Translations under genes and position numbers: made by a program | From: Spirogloea muscicola | Taxonomy: Eukaryota > Streptophyta > Zygnematophyceae > Spirogloeales > Spirogloeaceae | Assembly (NCBI GenBank): GCA_009602725.1 | Contig: WELB01000037.1 | Span: forward strand, 534,268 to 548,683 | Direction of reading: 5' to 3' | DNA length: 14,416 bases | In this document: piece by piece, positions 1-13,090 of the stretch | How positions within the stretch are numbered: the first letter of the stretch is position 1 | Layout of the letters: the number at the start of each line of letters is the position of its first letter | Notes under the pieces: model-generated | The model's input: the letters and a program-made list of their open reading frames with translations, nothing else | What the model was told of the DNA's origin: nothing | The model's database searches: none

Positions 1-74
1 CCCTAGCTCAGGCCTTGGACCCGCCAGCCGCGGCGGCGGAGGCGGCGGCGGCGGCGGAGGCGGCGGCCGCCCCC
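1..74 (+). other. GC-rich 5' end of the gamma-adaptin gene
   Basis: A run of GCG/GGC triplets directly precedes the first ATG. The reading frame of the gene stays open back to base 3 and would encode an Ala/Glu-rich stretch, but no in-frame ATG is visible. Bases 4-10 end in a CAG that could be a splice acceptor, so an upstream exon outside the window is possible. I treat this stretch as 5' UTR because known gamma-adaptins begin only a few residues before the conserved RLRDMIRA motif. Confidence 0.45.
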
Positions 75-3000
75 ATGGGGTCGCGGCTGCGGGACATGAT
101 CCGCGCCGTGAGGGCCTGCAAGACGGCGGCGGAGGAGCGGGCGGTGATCGCCAAGGAGTGCGCAGCTCTGCGGGCGGCGTTCCGCGACGCCGACGCCGGC
201 GCCGCCGGCGGCGGCGCCGCGGCGGACCACCGCCACCGCAACGTCGCCAAGCTCATGTTCGTGCACATGCTGGGCTACCCGACGCACTTTGGCCAGATGG
301 AGTGCCTCAAGCTCGTCGCCGGCGGCGGCTTCCCTGAGAAGCGCGTCGGCTACCTCGGCCTCATGCTGCTCCTCGACGAGCGCCAGGAGGTCCTCATGCT
401 CGTCACCAACTCCCTCAAGAAGTGAGGCCGCCGCCACCTCTCATGGCGGCATTGGCCTGGCCCACCATCAGAGAGCCGGTGATCTCAAAGTGAAGGTCAC
501 AGGTTCAAATCCCGTAGATGCGCAATTGCCGCATTGCCGCGCCCTGATCTGCCTCGACCATGCGAGCGGGCCTGAGCGATGCGCAGCGTGGGTCGCCATG
601 CTTGGCGTTGCCTTAGCGCCTCTGGCGTAGCGGAGCCTGTGCTGTGGCCTGACGTCTCTGGCGCTCACTTTCTGTCGTGCGGCGCACTACAGCGACCTCA
701 ACAACCACAGCAACCAGTACATTGTGGGCCTGGCGCTGTGCGCGCTCGGCAACATCGGCTCGGCGGAGATGTCGCGCGATCTCGCCCCCGAGATCGAGCG
801 GCTGCTCAGCAGCAACAACTCCTACATCCGCAAGAAGGTGCTGATCTTCTCACACGCGTCGACTGCCGTTCCATTATCAGCGATCCTTCTTCAAGCAGCT
901 GTTGCCTTTCCCCCACCATTTATTTGGCACTTAGCTTGTGGCAAAATCACGAATTACACTGGGGGCAGCTTTCGATGTGACATGAGCTGTCCGCAGCTTG
1001 TGGGCTTAGCCGACTGCATCACCTGGTTGCAGGCGGCCCTCTGCTCTGTGCGGCTCGTCCGAAAGGTGCCCGAGCTGGTCGAGAATCTTGTGGGCCCTGC
1101 CTCTGGCCTCTTGATCGACAAGCACCACGGAGTGCTCATCTCTGGAGTCAAGCTCGTGACGGAGCTGTGCTTGGTATCCGCCACCGCACTCGACCTCTTC
1201 CGCAGGGTGAGCTCTAGGCTGGTCGGAGCATCACAGTCTACAGGCACCCTGCACCTCTCCATGCTCTAAGCATTGGACTTCTGAGATGCTCAGCCATAGC
1301 TTCTCGAGCTTTTTGGCAGAGGGGTCGAAGCGTGTGCAAGTATGGCAATCACAGGCACCGACACACTTGCAACATTTCCATGCAGCAAACACCTGCGCTG
1401 GTTCGCATCCTGAAGAACCTGGTGATCAGCGGCTACGCCCCAGAGTACGATGTTGGTGGCGTCACTGACCCGTTCCTGCAGATTCTCATTCTGCGCCTGC
1501 TTCGTCTGCTTGGGAGGAACGACCCGGACGCTAGCGACATCATGAGTGATGTACTTGCACAGGCAAGCTTGGGCAATTGTGATCTCAAGTAACCCCTGTT
1601 TGACTGCATGCTCGTGTTTATCACGTTGTGGAAGAACCTGAATGTCTGGATGTTGTAGCACGTTCATGCAAGCTCACACAGCTCAACCAGTCGAGCAAGT
1701 GCAGTCGGTGGCAGTAGTGGTCTGATGGAGGTCATTATGGCCAGGTCGCTACAAACACTGAGTCGAACAAGAATGCTGGCAATGCCATCCTCTATGAATG
1801 CGTGCAAACTATCATGGCTGTTGAAGCCATTGGTGGCTTGCGCGTGCTCGCTATCAACATTCTGGGCCGCTTTCTTGCAAACCGCGACAACAATATAAGG
1901 TGCGCTTGAAGGCTGGAGTACAGCAGGCCAATACTCGGTGTCGTGCTCCCTTTGAAGTTGTCTCTAAGTAGCACTCTTTGTGTGTATTGAACAACACGAC
2001 GTGGCTTGGACAGGTATGTGGCACTCAACATGCTCGTCAAGGTAGTTGCGGTGGACACGCAAGCTGTGCAAAGACATCGCAATACCATCCTCGAGTGCAT
2101 CAAGGTCCAACTTTTTCATCCACACCCAGCACCTCTCTTCTGGTATCCATAGGTCATTGGGCAGGAGTTGGAACTTGCATTGCAGCCCAGCCCATCAAGC
2201 AAGCCAGAACTCTAATGCCCATTTTGCTTGTTACTATGCAGGACTCTGATGTGTCTATTCAACGACGGGCTCTTGAGCTGGTCTATGCCCTGGTCAATGA
2301 GAACAATGTGAAGGCATCTACTAAGGAGCTTCTGGAGTACTTGAAAATCAGTGCACCGGAGTTCAAGCCAGATCTCACAGCCAAGATCTGCTTGCTTGTC
2401 CAGAGGTCCGTTGAAGTGAAGCCCTGTCCCTGTGGGAGGTGCCTCGAGTTCAGGCCATTAATCTTTGTGATGGGCTTATTTGCTGCTGAGAGCCAATACA
2501 ACTGTATTCAATACTTTCATGCTGATGGTGCTGTCCACATGCACCATATCCAGGTTCTCACCAAACAAGCGGTGGCACCTGGACATTCTTATCAAAGTCA
2601 TGGTTGAGGTAATGTAGTCTTACATTGTTCACCTTGTGCAGCCTATACTGATGGGTAGAGTCCATGCCTTGGTCTGACTTCCAGCAAGTCTTCTAGAACA
2701 GTCAGAGGCGGTTTGCTGACCAGCATCCTCAAAAGCTCCTACAGAAAGTCTAGGAGCTGTGTCTTAATTGTCTTCTACGCTTGTACCTGATCCGCAGGCT
2801 GGACAGTATGTTGGGGAGGACTTTGTACGATCACTCATTGTTCTTATCATGAATGCACCTGAGCTCCATGGGTATACTGTGCGACTCGTCTATCGAGCAT
2901 TCCAGAGCTGGCAGGGCCAGGTAGTTCTCCTGCACCTGCTTGTCAGACGAGGTCGACAATACGTGCAGTACTTTGTACGGCCAGTGTCATATAGCATGAT

Positions 3001-6000
3001 TTTGGCGAGCATGTCAAGATTGCTGTTTCTGAGAAATGCATTGTTACTAATCAAGAGATTCAGTGGCTCTGAGCATATCGTGAATGGGTTACATTTGCAT
3101 GCAGGAAAGCTTGGCACAGCTTACTGTCTGGTGCATTGGCGAGTACGGGGAACTACTCGTGAAACCGACTGATGAGCTTGAGGGCGAAGAAGTTATGACG
3201 GTATGTTCTCAAAGCAACCCAAATTTACTGGCAGCAGCTCCAGGATGGCTGTGTATGCATTGCCTATGCTGGTACTTCAAATAGCAGCTACAGAATGTTA
3301 CTTAAATTAGTGGAGTTGCTCATTGATTGCAGGTCACTGAGGCAGATGCAACTGACGTTCTGGAGAGCGTGCTAGCAGACCAACGGTCTTCACCAGCGGC
3401 TCGAGCCTATGCTCTTGTTGCGCTGCTGAAGCTGTCCTCCAGGTTCCCGTCCTGTTCAGGGTAATTCCTCACCACCTGTACTCTGCCTTACTTAAATTCA
3501 GCTACTAGACAGGCTGGAGTTCCTGCCACTCTCACTACTAGCTGGTACGAAAGAGTAGCCTGCAATGCTGCTTCCTGCACAGGCCAGCTGAGGAGCATAA
3601 TATGCCATCAACGGCATAAATGGCATCCAACTCAAGAATTCTCACAAGCTCTACTTTGCTGTGACACCAGGAGAGTCAAGGACTTAATTGAACAGCACAG
3701 AAGCAGCCTTCAGCTTGAGCTTCAACAAAGGGCAGTAGAATTTAGCACGATACTGGCTAGGCATAGTAAGCTCAGGTCAGTATCACGTTGACATAGTATG
3801 AACCTTGCTCTGTGTAGTTGATGCCTTATAGAGGGTCTTGTGGAGGCAAACTTATTTCTGGATTTCTTCCATGATAACTACTTGAGGCACCCTTCCATTT
3901 GCCTCTCCCCTTGACAGGACTGCTCTGATGGAGAAGATGCCAGCGTTAGATGAGGCTACCTACTTGACAAAGCAGCAGGTTGAGACAGGCTTAGCTGTTG
4001 ATGTCACCAAGGCAGACTCACAGACCAGGTGAGCTTCACAAGTCTGCTTGTGGAATTACACCTCATCTGCAATCACTTCGCCAATGAATATAGTGTACAA
4101 CTGTAAGTTGCTTAGAGAAAGACCTTGCTTTGTGATTATCCTGAAGATGCCTTACAGCTTGATGCAGATCAATCATGCTGTTTTCCTGGATGGCCGTTGC
4201 AACCCGCTTGATCCTCACAATTGCTCCAAGTTGATGCCAGGTCAAATGTGCAACCAAACGGCATCAAGACACCGGTACAGCCAATGCTTGCAGACCTGCT
4301 GGACTTCAGTGTGGACGATGGTGCTGCATCGCAACCAAGCTCTTCTTCTCAAGCACAAAATGGCCTTCTTGACATGCTTGGAGCTCCTCCTACGATATCA
4401 AGTGGTATTGATTGTCACACCCATCTTCTTCTCTTCAATGTATTCATTGAGTTGCTTCTTGCTGCTTGTCCATCTTCAGTGTGTAATCGTCATAATGGGA
4501 GGTGAAGTCTGCGTGAACTGTTTCCATGCATTGTCCATCTCCCACCTGCAACATATGATTGGTTGTGGTCATACCGACTATTCAATTTTTTTACAGTGTG
4601 CGATCAGGCCTGCTAATTAAGAATCCTGTGTGCCACCTTTGGTGAACTCGGCAGAGCTGATGTTATGATTCCATTACATGCAGGTACAAGTGGTGTAGAC
4701 ACGCTCTTAGACTTGCTCTCTCTCGGCGACATACCTTCCAATGTTCCTACTTCCTCAGCCGCCTCAGCATCGACTATCTCAGACCCTTTCAATCTCCTTC
4801 TAGGCACTTCTTCTCCAGCAGAGACGTCCTCCTCTCCCCTGCCACCTACTCCTGTTGATTCATTTGGCTCTTTACACATACAATCACCTGTGGCTAGTGC
4901 TCCAGGTAAGACACGTGCCAGATAACATCATAGTAGCTCTTTATTTCATTGGTCTGTTGTGCCTGACCCTTGTTGTGAAATTCATCACCAAGCATTGCTA
5001 ACCATACATGCATCTTGCTCCAAACTGATAGGTTGAGATGTGTATATGTGGTACTGGTCTGCATGACACAAAATGAATCTCTTAAGGCTTGTCAGAATTG
5101 TCCAGCTTGCAGTCCAAGGTCATCATACAAAGTTTGGGACAAGGCCCCTAAACTACTGTTGTTACATGTGTGTGCAGCCATCCCGTCCATTGTGGCCTTT
5201 CAAAGCGCAAAGCTCAAGATTGTATTCGACCTTAGAAAGGATAACAGCAATGCCCAAGTTACTCACGTTCATGCCACCTTCTTCAACAACACCTCTGACC
5301 CCCTCGATGAATTCGTCTTCCAAGCTGCCGTGCCCAAGGTATCCAACATTCTCTACACACAAGTGTCACGTTTTATCAGCCATGCTTTGAGCTACTGCAT
5401 TGCTACTTGTTTACTCAACTACTCCAGAGCTCAGCCAGCAAGATATAATCCGAATAGCCAGCAACAAGTCAAGAGGCTATGAAGAAGGAGACTAAGTATA
5501 TGCTAGTTGCATGTGAATCTGAGAAAGTGATTCGTTTGCAAGGAGGGAGCAAGGCTTGTGTGTGAGTGGAAGAAAGCATGCAATCTCTCACGTGCACTCT
5601 ATATCTTCTGATGCTTGAGTAGTTCATGCAACTGCGCTTGGAGCCTGCGTCCGCCAGCATGTTACCGGCTAACAGTGGCTCAGTCACACAAGACATGGTA
5701 GTGACTAACAGCCTCCATGGCCAGGTAGCAATCAACATCCTTCTTCATGAAGAAATCTTGGAACTTGATGACAATGTATCTATGATGGATGTCCTTTGAG
5801 CTTGGCAGTCTGGACACTCTCAACCATCTGTTTCATATGCCTTGTCGCATCGTCAAGTGAAAGCTTTGTGTGCATGTATATAGGTACATATGCTAATGGC
5901 TGTTTCCTCGTCCGCGCAGAAAGCCCTTGTGATGAAGTTGAGAATAGCATACAAGGCTCTTGGTCAAGATGTGCTTGAGCAAGGACAGGTGTCCAATTTT

Positions 6001-6015
6001 CCGCAGCATTTATAG
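75..6015 (+). CDS. AP1G1: AP-1 complex subunit gamma (gamma-adaptin), 18 exons
   Basis: Large subunit of the AP-1 clathrin adaptor, which sorts cargo into vesicles at the trans-Golgi network and endosomes. Exons: 75-421, 693-837, 1033-1206, 1386-1562, 1745-1899, 2014-2104, 2242-2405, 2554-2608, 2798-2920, 3105-3200, 3333-3460, 3671-3775, 3918-4028, 4241-4404, 4684-4905, 5178-5338, 5623-5724, 5920-6015. They join in one frame to 871 residues, a normal family length. The helical-repeat trunk covers about residues 1-590, with the hallmarks [41 protein letters not shown]-type and WCIGEYG segments. A Ser/Pro-rich hinge (about 590-755) holds LLDML, LLDLL and DPF motifs like those that bind clathrin and accessory proteins. 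The C-terminal ear (about 755-871) ends in QVSNFPQHL. The start at 75 fits the family N-terminus. Introns are GT-AG except intron 4 (GC-AG); the donors of introns 6 and 7 (GTCCAA, GTCCGT) are weak. Family identity is near certain; the start and the weak donors are less so. Confidence 0.95.
446..520 (+). repeat. tRNA-like sequence in gamma-adaptin intron 1
   Basis: Bases 502-512 read GGTTCAAATCC, a perfect match to the Pol III B-box consensus (T arm of a tRNA), and four of the five T-stem pairs form. An A-box-like TGGCCTGG starts at 453, about 49 bases upstream, close to tRNA spacing. The acceptor arms pair poorly, so this is probably a decayed tRNA or the head of a tRNA-derived SINE, not a working tRNA gene. 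It lies wholly inside the intron at 422-692, in the sense of the host gene. Confidence 0.4.
1563..1744 (+). other. GC-AG intron (intron 4 of gamma-adaptin)
   Basis: The family sequence requires DVLAQ to be followed directly by VATNTE. That join is in frame only if the exon ends at CAG (1560-1562) and the intron begins with GCAAGC, the usual form of a GC donor, and ends at CCAG (1741-1744). The nearby GT donor GTAACC at about 1589 would shift the frame into exon 5. Other residues around the junction match the family. Confidence 0.8.
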
Positions 6016-6540
6016 CAGGAGGTCTGTGCAGGTGTTGGCAATGCAGCATGTGAACAAGCCGTTTTCAAGGCTTTGTCTCTACGCTTAGGCTCTTCGCACA
6101 CCCGATAACCTCCTCTTGCTCCTTCCGGGGCATCGAACTTGCTTGCGAGAGCCTCAGGTCAAGCACATGTCGAAGTGATTCTTATCTCTCCCCCTGCAAA
6201 TTGTTCAGGCCCCTTACTCAGGTTGCCTCTTCCCTACTGAAAAGTCTGTATGCCGTCTTTTACAAGCACGGGGGCTGACCCGGAGGTATATAGGAGGTTG
6301 GTGCCACGCGGCGAGGCTCGTCAGGACTAAATATCAGGCACAGATACTTAGGCATTCAAGGCGCAGTATCTGGACTGGTCTTCAGGTGCTCAAGTTTCCA
6401 TGCACAGGTAGCACTTTTGTCGATAACTGCTAAGCAGACACTCCGGCGCTCAGACGCCAAAGGCAGTGCGAGAGGTGGAGGCAGCGGCCTTCGGAGGCGC
6501 TCATGGCGCAAACAGGTGGGCCTGCATGGACATGGCGCCA

Positions 6541-6545
6541 TGTAA
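6541..6545 (+). terminator. candidate poly(A) signal TGTAA of gamma-adaptin
   Basis: TGTAA is the usual poly(A) signal in chlorophyte algae. This is the first one I see after the stop at 6015 and would give a 3' UTR of about 525 bases. A five-base word is expected by chance about once per kilobase, so the support is weak and depends on the organism being a chlorophyte. Confidence 0.3.
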
Positions 6546-7550
6546 TGCTCGTCCCGCTGGGGTGGCCCAGCAAGCAGTTAGGTACAAAGAAAGAAATAAA
6601 CTGCGCTAGCATTGTGATATAAATTCGAGGCCAGACTGGTGATGGAGGTCTCTGTGGAGCACCGAAGTGCTCTGAGAATCTACATCTGTTCCTCATATGC
6701 CCATGTGGATGACTGACATTGATCTGCCACGGCTGGTTCTCAAGTAAGATTGGATCCAAACCAATCAGCAATCATTCCTGCTGATGATGCCGGAGCAGCG
6801 CCATCAGCACCCACCCCCAAGTCTTGACCCATCCAGGGTGGTGGCTCCCAGCCAGATCTCGTTGTTCTTGTGGAGCAAGTAGATGCCTAAACGAGCGGGT
6901 TCGTGAGAATTAATCAATGTCCCATACACCAGACCCAAAACCTGCATTGAAGTATCGTAAAAAGGTCGATTAGTGCTGAACAGTGAGCCCATGTGACTGC
7001 AGCTTAGGACAAAAATGTCGCAGCATATTGTGCTTCGAATCCGTCGGTCAATCGTGCATCACAACTCAGATGTCTGTTGCAACACTGACATGCCATAACC
7101 ACAAGGTGTCGAAGTAGAACCAACTCGATGCTGGCCATCATGCGAGGCCACCTGGACCCACCTGACGCGCCCTTGCGTCACTGGTTCGTTTCAACTGCCG
7201 CTCTTCCCGGCAGCTCAGCGCCGCTGGCGTCAGCGGCGGGCTACGCTGCCACCACATTGGCGGAGCAGCCCACATGGATCTGGGCGGCCATGTCAGGGAC
7301 GACAAAAGCAGCCGACAGGCGTGGGCCCGGGAAATGGAGCTCCAATAGCGCCTCCCTGGTAAGGGCTACCATTTGGGCTCCGACCGGCACTGCATTTGAC
7401 GACAGAATTGGGCCCCACTGCCCCACACTCCGGGAAGGCCACCCCCGGTTTCCAGCTGGGGCGAACCTTCGGGAGTGCTAGTCCGTCATCCTATTCAACA
7501 ATGACTAATAAGTTCGTGCTTCACTTTCCTTTCTTATGATCAATGAGTAT
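6546..7550. other. intergenic region, no recognised gene
   Basis: No reading frame here resembles a known family. A TATAAAT stands at 6618-6624. The part from about 7130 to 7470 is richer in GC than its surroundings and open in more than one frame, with a perfect 8-bp GC hairpin (CGCCGCTG, loop GCGT) at 7219-7238. I could not tell a gene remnant from chance here. Confidence 0.5.
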
Positions 7551-7689
7551 GTACTCTACTTTTCTTTCTTTCTTTCCTTCTTCTTAAGCACCACCTCAGC
7601 AGAGGCCCCTCTGAACCTTTGTGAATTCTTTTTGGGCTGGCTTTTCGCAGCCCTTGCCCCCATTGGGAGTGCCACTTCTTCTTCTTCAG
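7551..7689 (-). repeat. hairpin module copy A, antisense, upstream of the OPR-like gene
   Basis: Bases 7603-7682 match the reverse complement of 14202-14281 over 80 bases without a difference. The core forms a hairpin, GGGCTG at 7634-7639 with CAGCCC at 7648-7653, flanked by a T-rich (A-rich on the - strand) stretch. Related, more divergent copies lie at 12945-13084, 13510-13650 and 14111-14170. Read on the - strand the copy may run to AGTAGAGTAC (7551-7560), similar to the AGYAGCTAC ends of the others. It includes a TTTC/TTC microsatellite at about 7559-7586. I infer the 3' end of a LINE-like element (see the copies further right). Confidence 0.75.
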
Positions 7690-10820
<3,131 letters not shown>

Positions 10821-10844
10821 CGTCTCAACCTTTTGCGTGGCCAA

Positions 10845-10874
10845 GAGAATAAGCCAGAATCCTGGCTTATTCTC
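10845..10874 (+). repeat. perfect 13-bp hairpin in the 3' flank of the OPR-like gene
   Basis: GAGAATAAGCCAG (10845-10857) and CTGGCTTATTCTC (10862-10874) are exact reverse complements around the 4-base loop AATC. The hairpin begins 25 bases after the stop codon, so it should lie in the 3' UTR of the mRNA. A perfect 13-bp stem with so short a loop is very unlikely by chance in a region this size. Function is unknown: an RNA stability or processing element, or the relic of a small inverted-repeat element, are both possible. Confidence 0.85.
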
Positions 10875-11091
10875 AGCAAGGTGCATTGCATTTCTATGGT
10901 TGCCGCAGCCCCAAATAGCAGGACCAATCTTCATGCCATCCCTATTTCCCTATGTCTTCTGGCCCATCTGAGAATTAGACCAGCCTCCACTTCTGTTATC
11001 TGCTTGTATGAGATTTTCCGCTAGGTCAATTTGCAACTCCAGATATTGGTGTGAGTGTTGGGGTGATAGAATATCCACTTTACGAATTTGC

Positions 11092-11124
11092 CAAGCGGCC
11101 TCAAGCGGCCTCAAACCATGAGGC
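11092..11124 (+). repeat. short direct repeat with small hairpin
   Basis: CAAGCGGCCT occurs twice in a row (11092-11111). It runs into a 6-bp hairpin, GCCTCA and TGAGGC around AACCA, at 11108-11124. It probably lies in the 3' UTR of the OPR-like gene and may be incidental. Confidence 0.6.
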
Positions 11125-11235
11125 TGGGAGGCATTAAGTGTACAGTTTCTCGCCTTTATTCAAAGAACTGAGCAAATTTACCAGACAGACGAGTCAAAGA
11201 CCATCAATGTACCCTCCTCCACATTAACATGTCCA

Positions 11236-11240
11236 TGTAA
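11236..11240 (+). terminator. candidate poly(A) signal TGTAA of the OPR-like gene
   Basis: This is the first TGTAA after the stop at 10820 and would give a 3' UTR of about 420 bases, similar to the estimate for gamma-adaptin. Another TGTAA lies at 11654. The same caution applies: a five-base word is weak evidence. Confidence 0.3.
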
Positions 11241-12125
11241 GTGCACTGTTTAGGACCAGGCCCGCCAGTATGCTCTCTGGGTAGGCAACACTACTGTGTA
11301 GTGACATTCCGACATTGAGTCGCAGACCCGTCAACAATAAGTCGAGGGCAAACGGCAAGTCATGCCTCACTGGAACCCTCACATCTCTTACGTACATCCC
11401 ACACGGCACACAGCACTGCTAAGCGCCATGCTCAGCTGTTTGGCAGAACATCGTGCTCCTTCGAATCAGAGCTCGGGAGGTAGGACAGGTTGCTCGGTCA
11501 TACCCACTTACCAGGACATGTCCTTCACCCTCGACATCGAGCTCCTATGTTGCAAGGAAGTTCAGACTGCCTGCACTGATTGCCCGACGCTCACTAATTT
11601 CCTAAGTGGGCGGCTCCATGCCACCTGCCAAAAGAAATAAATAACTCATCCAATGTAAGGCAATGATGTGAGAGGCCAGCCCGTCAAAATGAACAAGGTC
11701 TGAAAGGGCCCGTTGGGCAAAATGTACTCTACGCAACATTTGCAAATGGACACTCAATAACCTCTAGTCAGCATTGCAGACCGGAGTAAGACTAGAGGGC
11801 GGAGAAGCGTCGTCCTGTCAAGACCTTAAAAGCTTCGACGGGTGCGCTTTGATCAAATAGGCTGGGTTTCTGGCAACGTCCTGCAGCACACTGAAATGCA
11901 CCTGCAACCTGGCAACCATGCGGTCGAGTCTTAGGTGCAAGCAAGACGTTCTCCAGTCAGTCCCGGCTGAAACCAGGCCTTAACCCTACGACCCTGTTTA
12001 AGCGCCTCGTTGTATGTATTTAGACAAAGAGATGTGTGTATTAAGAGATGGGGAGGCCATGTGTGGCCAAGTACAAAGGCAAGCACATTGACAAATGCAC
12101 GTCACCTGCTGCTAAGCCGACCCGC
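11241..12125. other. intergenic region, no recognised gene
   Basis: The longest open frames here (for example 11362-11640 on +) have no recognisable motif. I see no tRNA arm, hairpin module or strong repeat. On the - strand, the part next to 12125 would be the 3' untranslated part of the retroelement fragment ending at 12126, but its outer end is not evident. Confidence 0.5.
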
Positions 12126-12473
12126 TCAGTAACCACGAGTCAGCACATAGAGGTCGCTAACTGATGCTCGAATACCGGATGGCAATCGACAAGCTCTCGA
12201 ACTACCAGCCAAGGCTCGACCAGCTTTCTGATGCAACGCATGAGCCTGAGCTCGTTGCAGACAAGCTGACACTCGACGTCGCAAAAATGACATGTGGGCA
12301 GCCGGCATATTCATCTGGGCTGGAAGCATATCCTCGCGTCGTGCATATCCGAGACTCGCTATGTTCTCAAGTAGGGTATGGAAGCGAGGACCCAAGCAGC
12401 CGAAAGTGTCGATTGCGGCCGGGAGAAGGTGGTCGCTGCGGGGGTAGTCAGAGTAGTGTCGGAGCTCAGCACC
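12126..12473 (-). mobile_element. divergent LINE-type reverse transcriptase C-terminal tail (copy F)
   Basis: On the - strand, 115 codons are open and end in the C-terminus VSDLYVLTRGY and a TGA at 12126-12128. The order of conserved pieces matches the tails at 13091-13502 (+) and 13651-14057 (-): AELRHYSDYPRSD, PAAIDTFG, LGPR..LL, RR, LQRAQAHALHQ, AGRALAGSS, and the shared SDL...RGY end. Pieces of the FPLAxETxGxxG and LSVALQRGxA kind occur, as I recall, at the C-terminus of algal LINE reverse transcriptase ORFs. The catalytic domain itself is absent, so the assignment rests on this tail alone. It is 5'-truncated as LINE copies often are. An in-frame TGA (12474-12476) directly precedes it, and an ATG lies ten codons upstream at 12503. 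It is too divergent from the other copies to be a recent duplicate. Confidence 0.6.
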
Positions 12474-12510
12474 TCAAACAAAGCTTAAACAAAGCTTGTC
12501 CATTGACGAC

Positions 12511-12742
12511 CCAATTTTAAATAAACGTGACGTCACGGGTTAGGCCGGGCGTTGAATCTGACGCACCCTGCCTGACGTCACGGCCCTCTTTCACTTGCCA
12601 GAGGCGCCCACGTAAGCGGGACGTCACGGGTCTGGCCGGGCGTTGAATCCGACGTCACGGCCGCCTGACGGCGCCACAGAGGCGCCCACGTGGCGCAAAG
12701 CGCTAGCACGTGGGCTGAGCTGTGCATCCTGCACACCACGTG
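12511..12742. promoter_or_regulatory. promoter-like block with TGACGTCA and CACGTG clusters
   Basis: TGACGTCA palindromes (bZIP/CRE type) lie at 12528-12535 and 12573-12580, with related GACGTCAC at 12620-12627 and 12651-12658. Three G-boxes CACGTG lie at 12687-12692, 12707-12712 and 12737-12742. A TATA-like AT-rich tract (TTTTAAATAAA) lies at 12515-12525, beside a CCAAT at 12511. In plants and green algae these motifs bind bZIP or bHLH factors. Read on the - strand the order is G-boxes, CREs, AT tract, then the ORF of copy F, which would suit a promoter for that side, but the motifs are symmetric and the direction is open. Confidence 0.45.
12529..12694. repeat. two-copy tandem repeat, period about 91 bases
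   Basis: The unit starting GACGTCACGGGT at 12529 recurs at 12620. Both units contain GGCCGGGCGTTGAATC and end near GAGGCGCCCACGT. The second unit has lost some bases in its middle. The duplication multiplies the TGACGTCA-like motifs of the promoter-like block. Confidence 0.85.
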
Positions 12743-12830
12743 GCACTAGCTGCCACTTGGCTCCCGCCATCCACCCGCCCCCTTCACGACTCTTGTGCTT
12801 GCCTTGCGTACTCGGCCACTCAGGCCCTCC

Positions 12831-12866
12831 ACCACTCAACACACCACTCAACACACCACTCAACAC
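12831..12866 (+). repeat. three perfect 12-bp tandem units
   Basis: ACCACTCAACAC occurs three times without change at 12831-12842, 12843-12854 and 12855-12866. The unit length is a multiple of three, and the frames across it are open, but no recognised protein contains it. Confidence 0.9.
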
Positions 12867-12944
12867 AAGCTCCATTTCTTCAGAGCGATCAAGGGCAGTG
12901 CATGTGAACTAAAACGGAGACCAAGCCGTGTCACTACAATGGTC

Positions 12945-13084
12945 AGGCAAAGTAGAAAGAAGGGCTCGCCCATTGGAAATAGGGGGCTGGGGAAAGCCAG
13001 CCCAAAAAAGAATGAACAAAGGACGAGAAGGGGCCAGGGGAAGCACTACGAAAAACAAGCACAAAACGAACCAAAAGCAGCTAC
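12945..13084 (+). repeat. hairpin module copy D, probable LINE 3' end
   Basis: This copy matches the reverse complement of 13510-13650 at length, with shared pieces GCTCGCCCATTG, CAGCCCAAAAA and GGACGAGAAGG. It has the strongest hairpin of the family: GGGCTGG at 12984-12990 pairs with CCAGCCC at 12997-13003. It ends in AGCAGCTAC (13076-13084), the same terminal word as copies B and C, and directly abuts the reverse transcriptase tail at 13091. I infer that it is the 3' untranslated end of one + strand element lying head-to-tail with the next. Confidence 0.7.
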
Positions 13085-13090
13085 AACGCA

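Noticed and set aside
3-437. Long open frame on the - strand opposite gamma-adaptin exon 1
   Set aside because: It is the shadow of a GC-rich exon. Its protein is Arg/Ala-rich low complexity, while the + strand frame is a clear adaptin.
6804-6992. Short - strand frame with a protein-like composition
   Set aside because: No recognised domain, no neighbouring exon that would join to it, and the length is within chance.
7128-7481. Open frame of 117 codons on + in the intergenic region
   Set aside because: No motif is recognised and the local GC richness alone makes long open frames likely.
11362-11640. 92-codon frame on + after the reductase gene
   Set aside because: No family resemblance and no promoter or splice context.
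11981-12000. TTAACCCTACGACCCTG-like stretch resembling telomeric CCCTAAA repeats
   Set aside because: The repeat unit is not maintained for even two exact copies.
12831-12866. Three identical 12-bp units as a CRISPR array
   Set aside because: They are directly adjacent without spacers, hence a plain tandem repeat.
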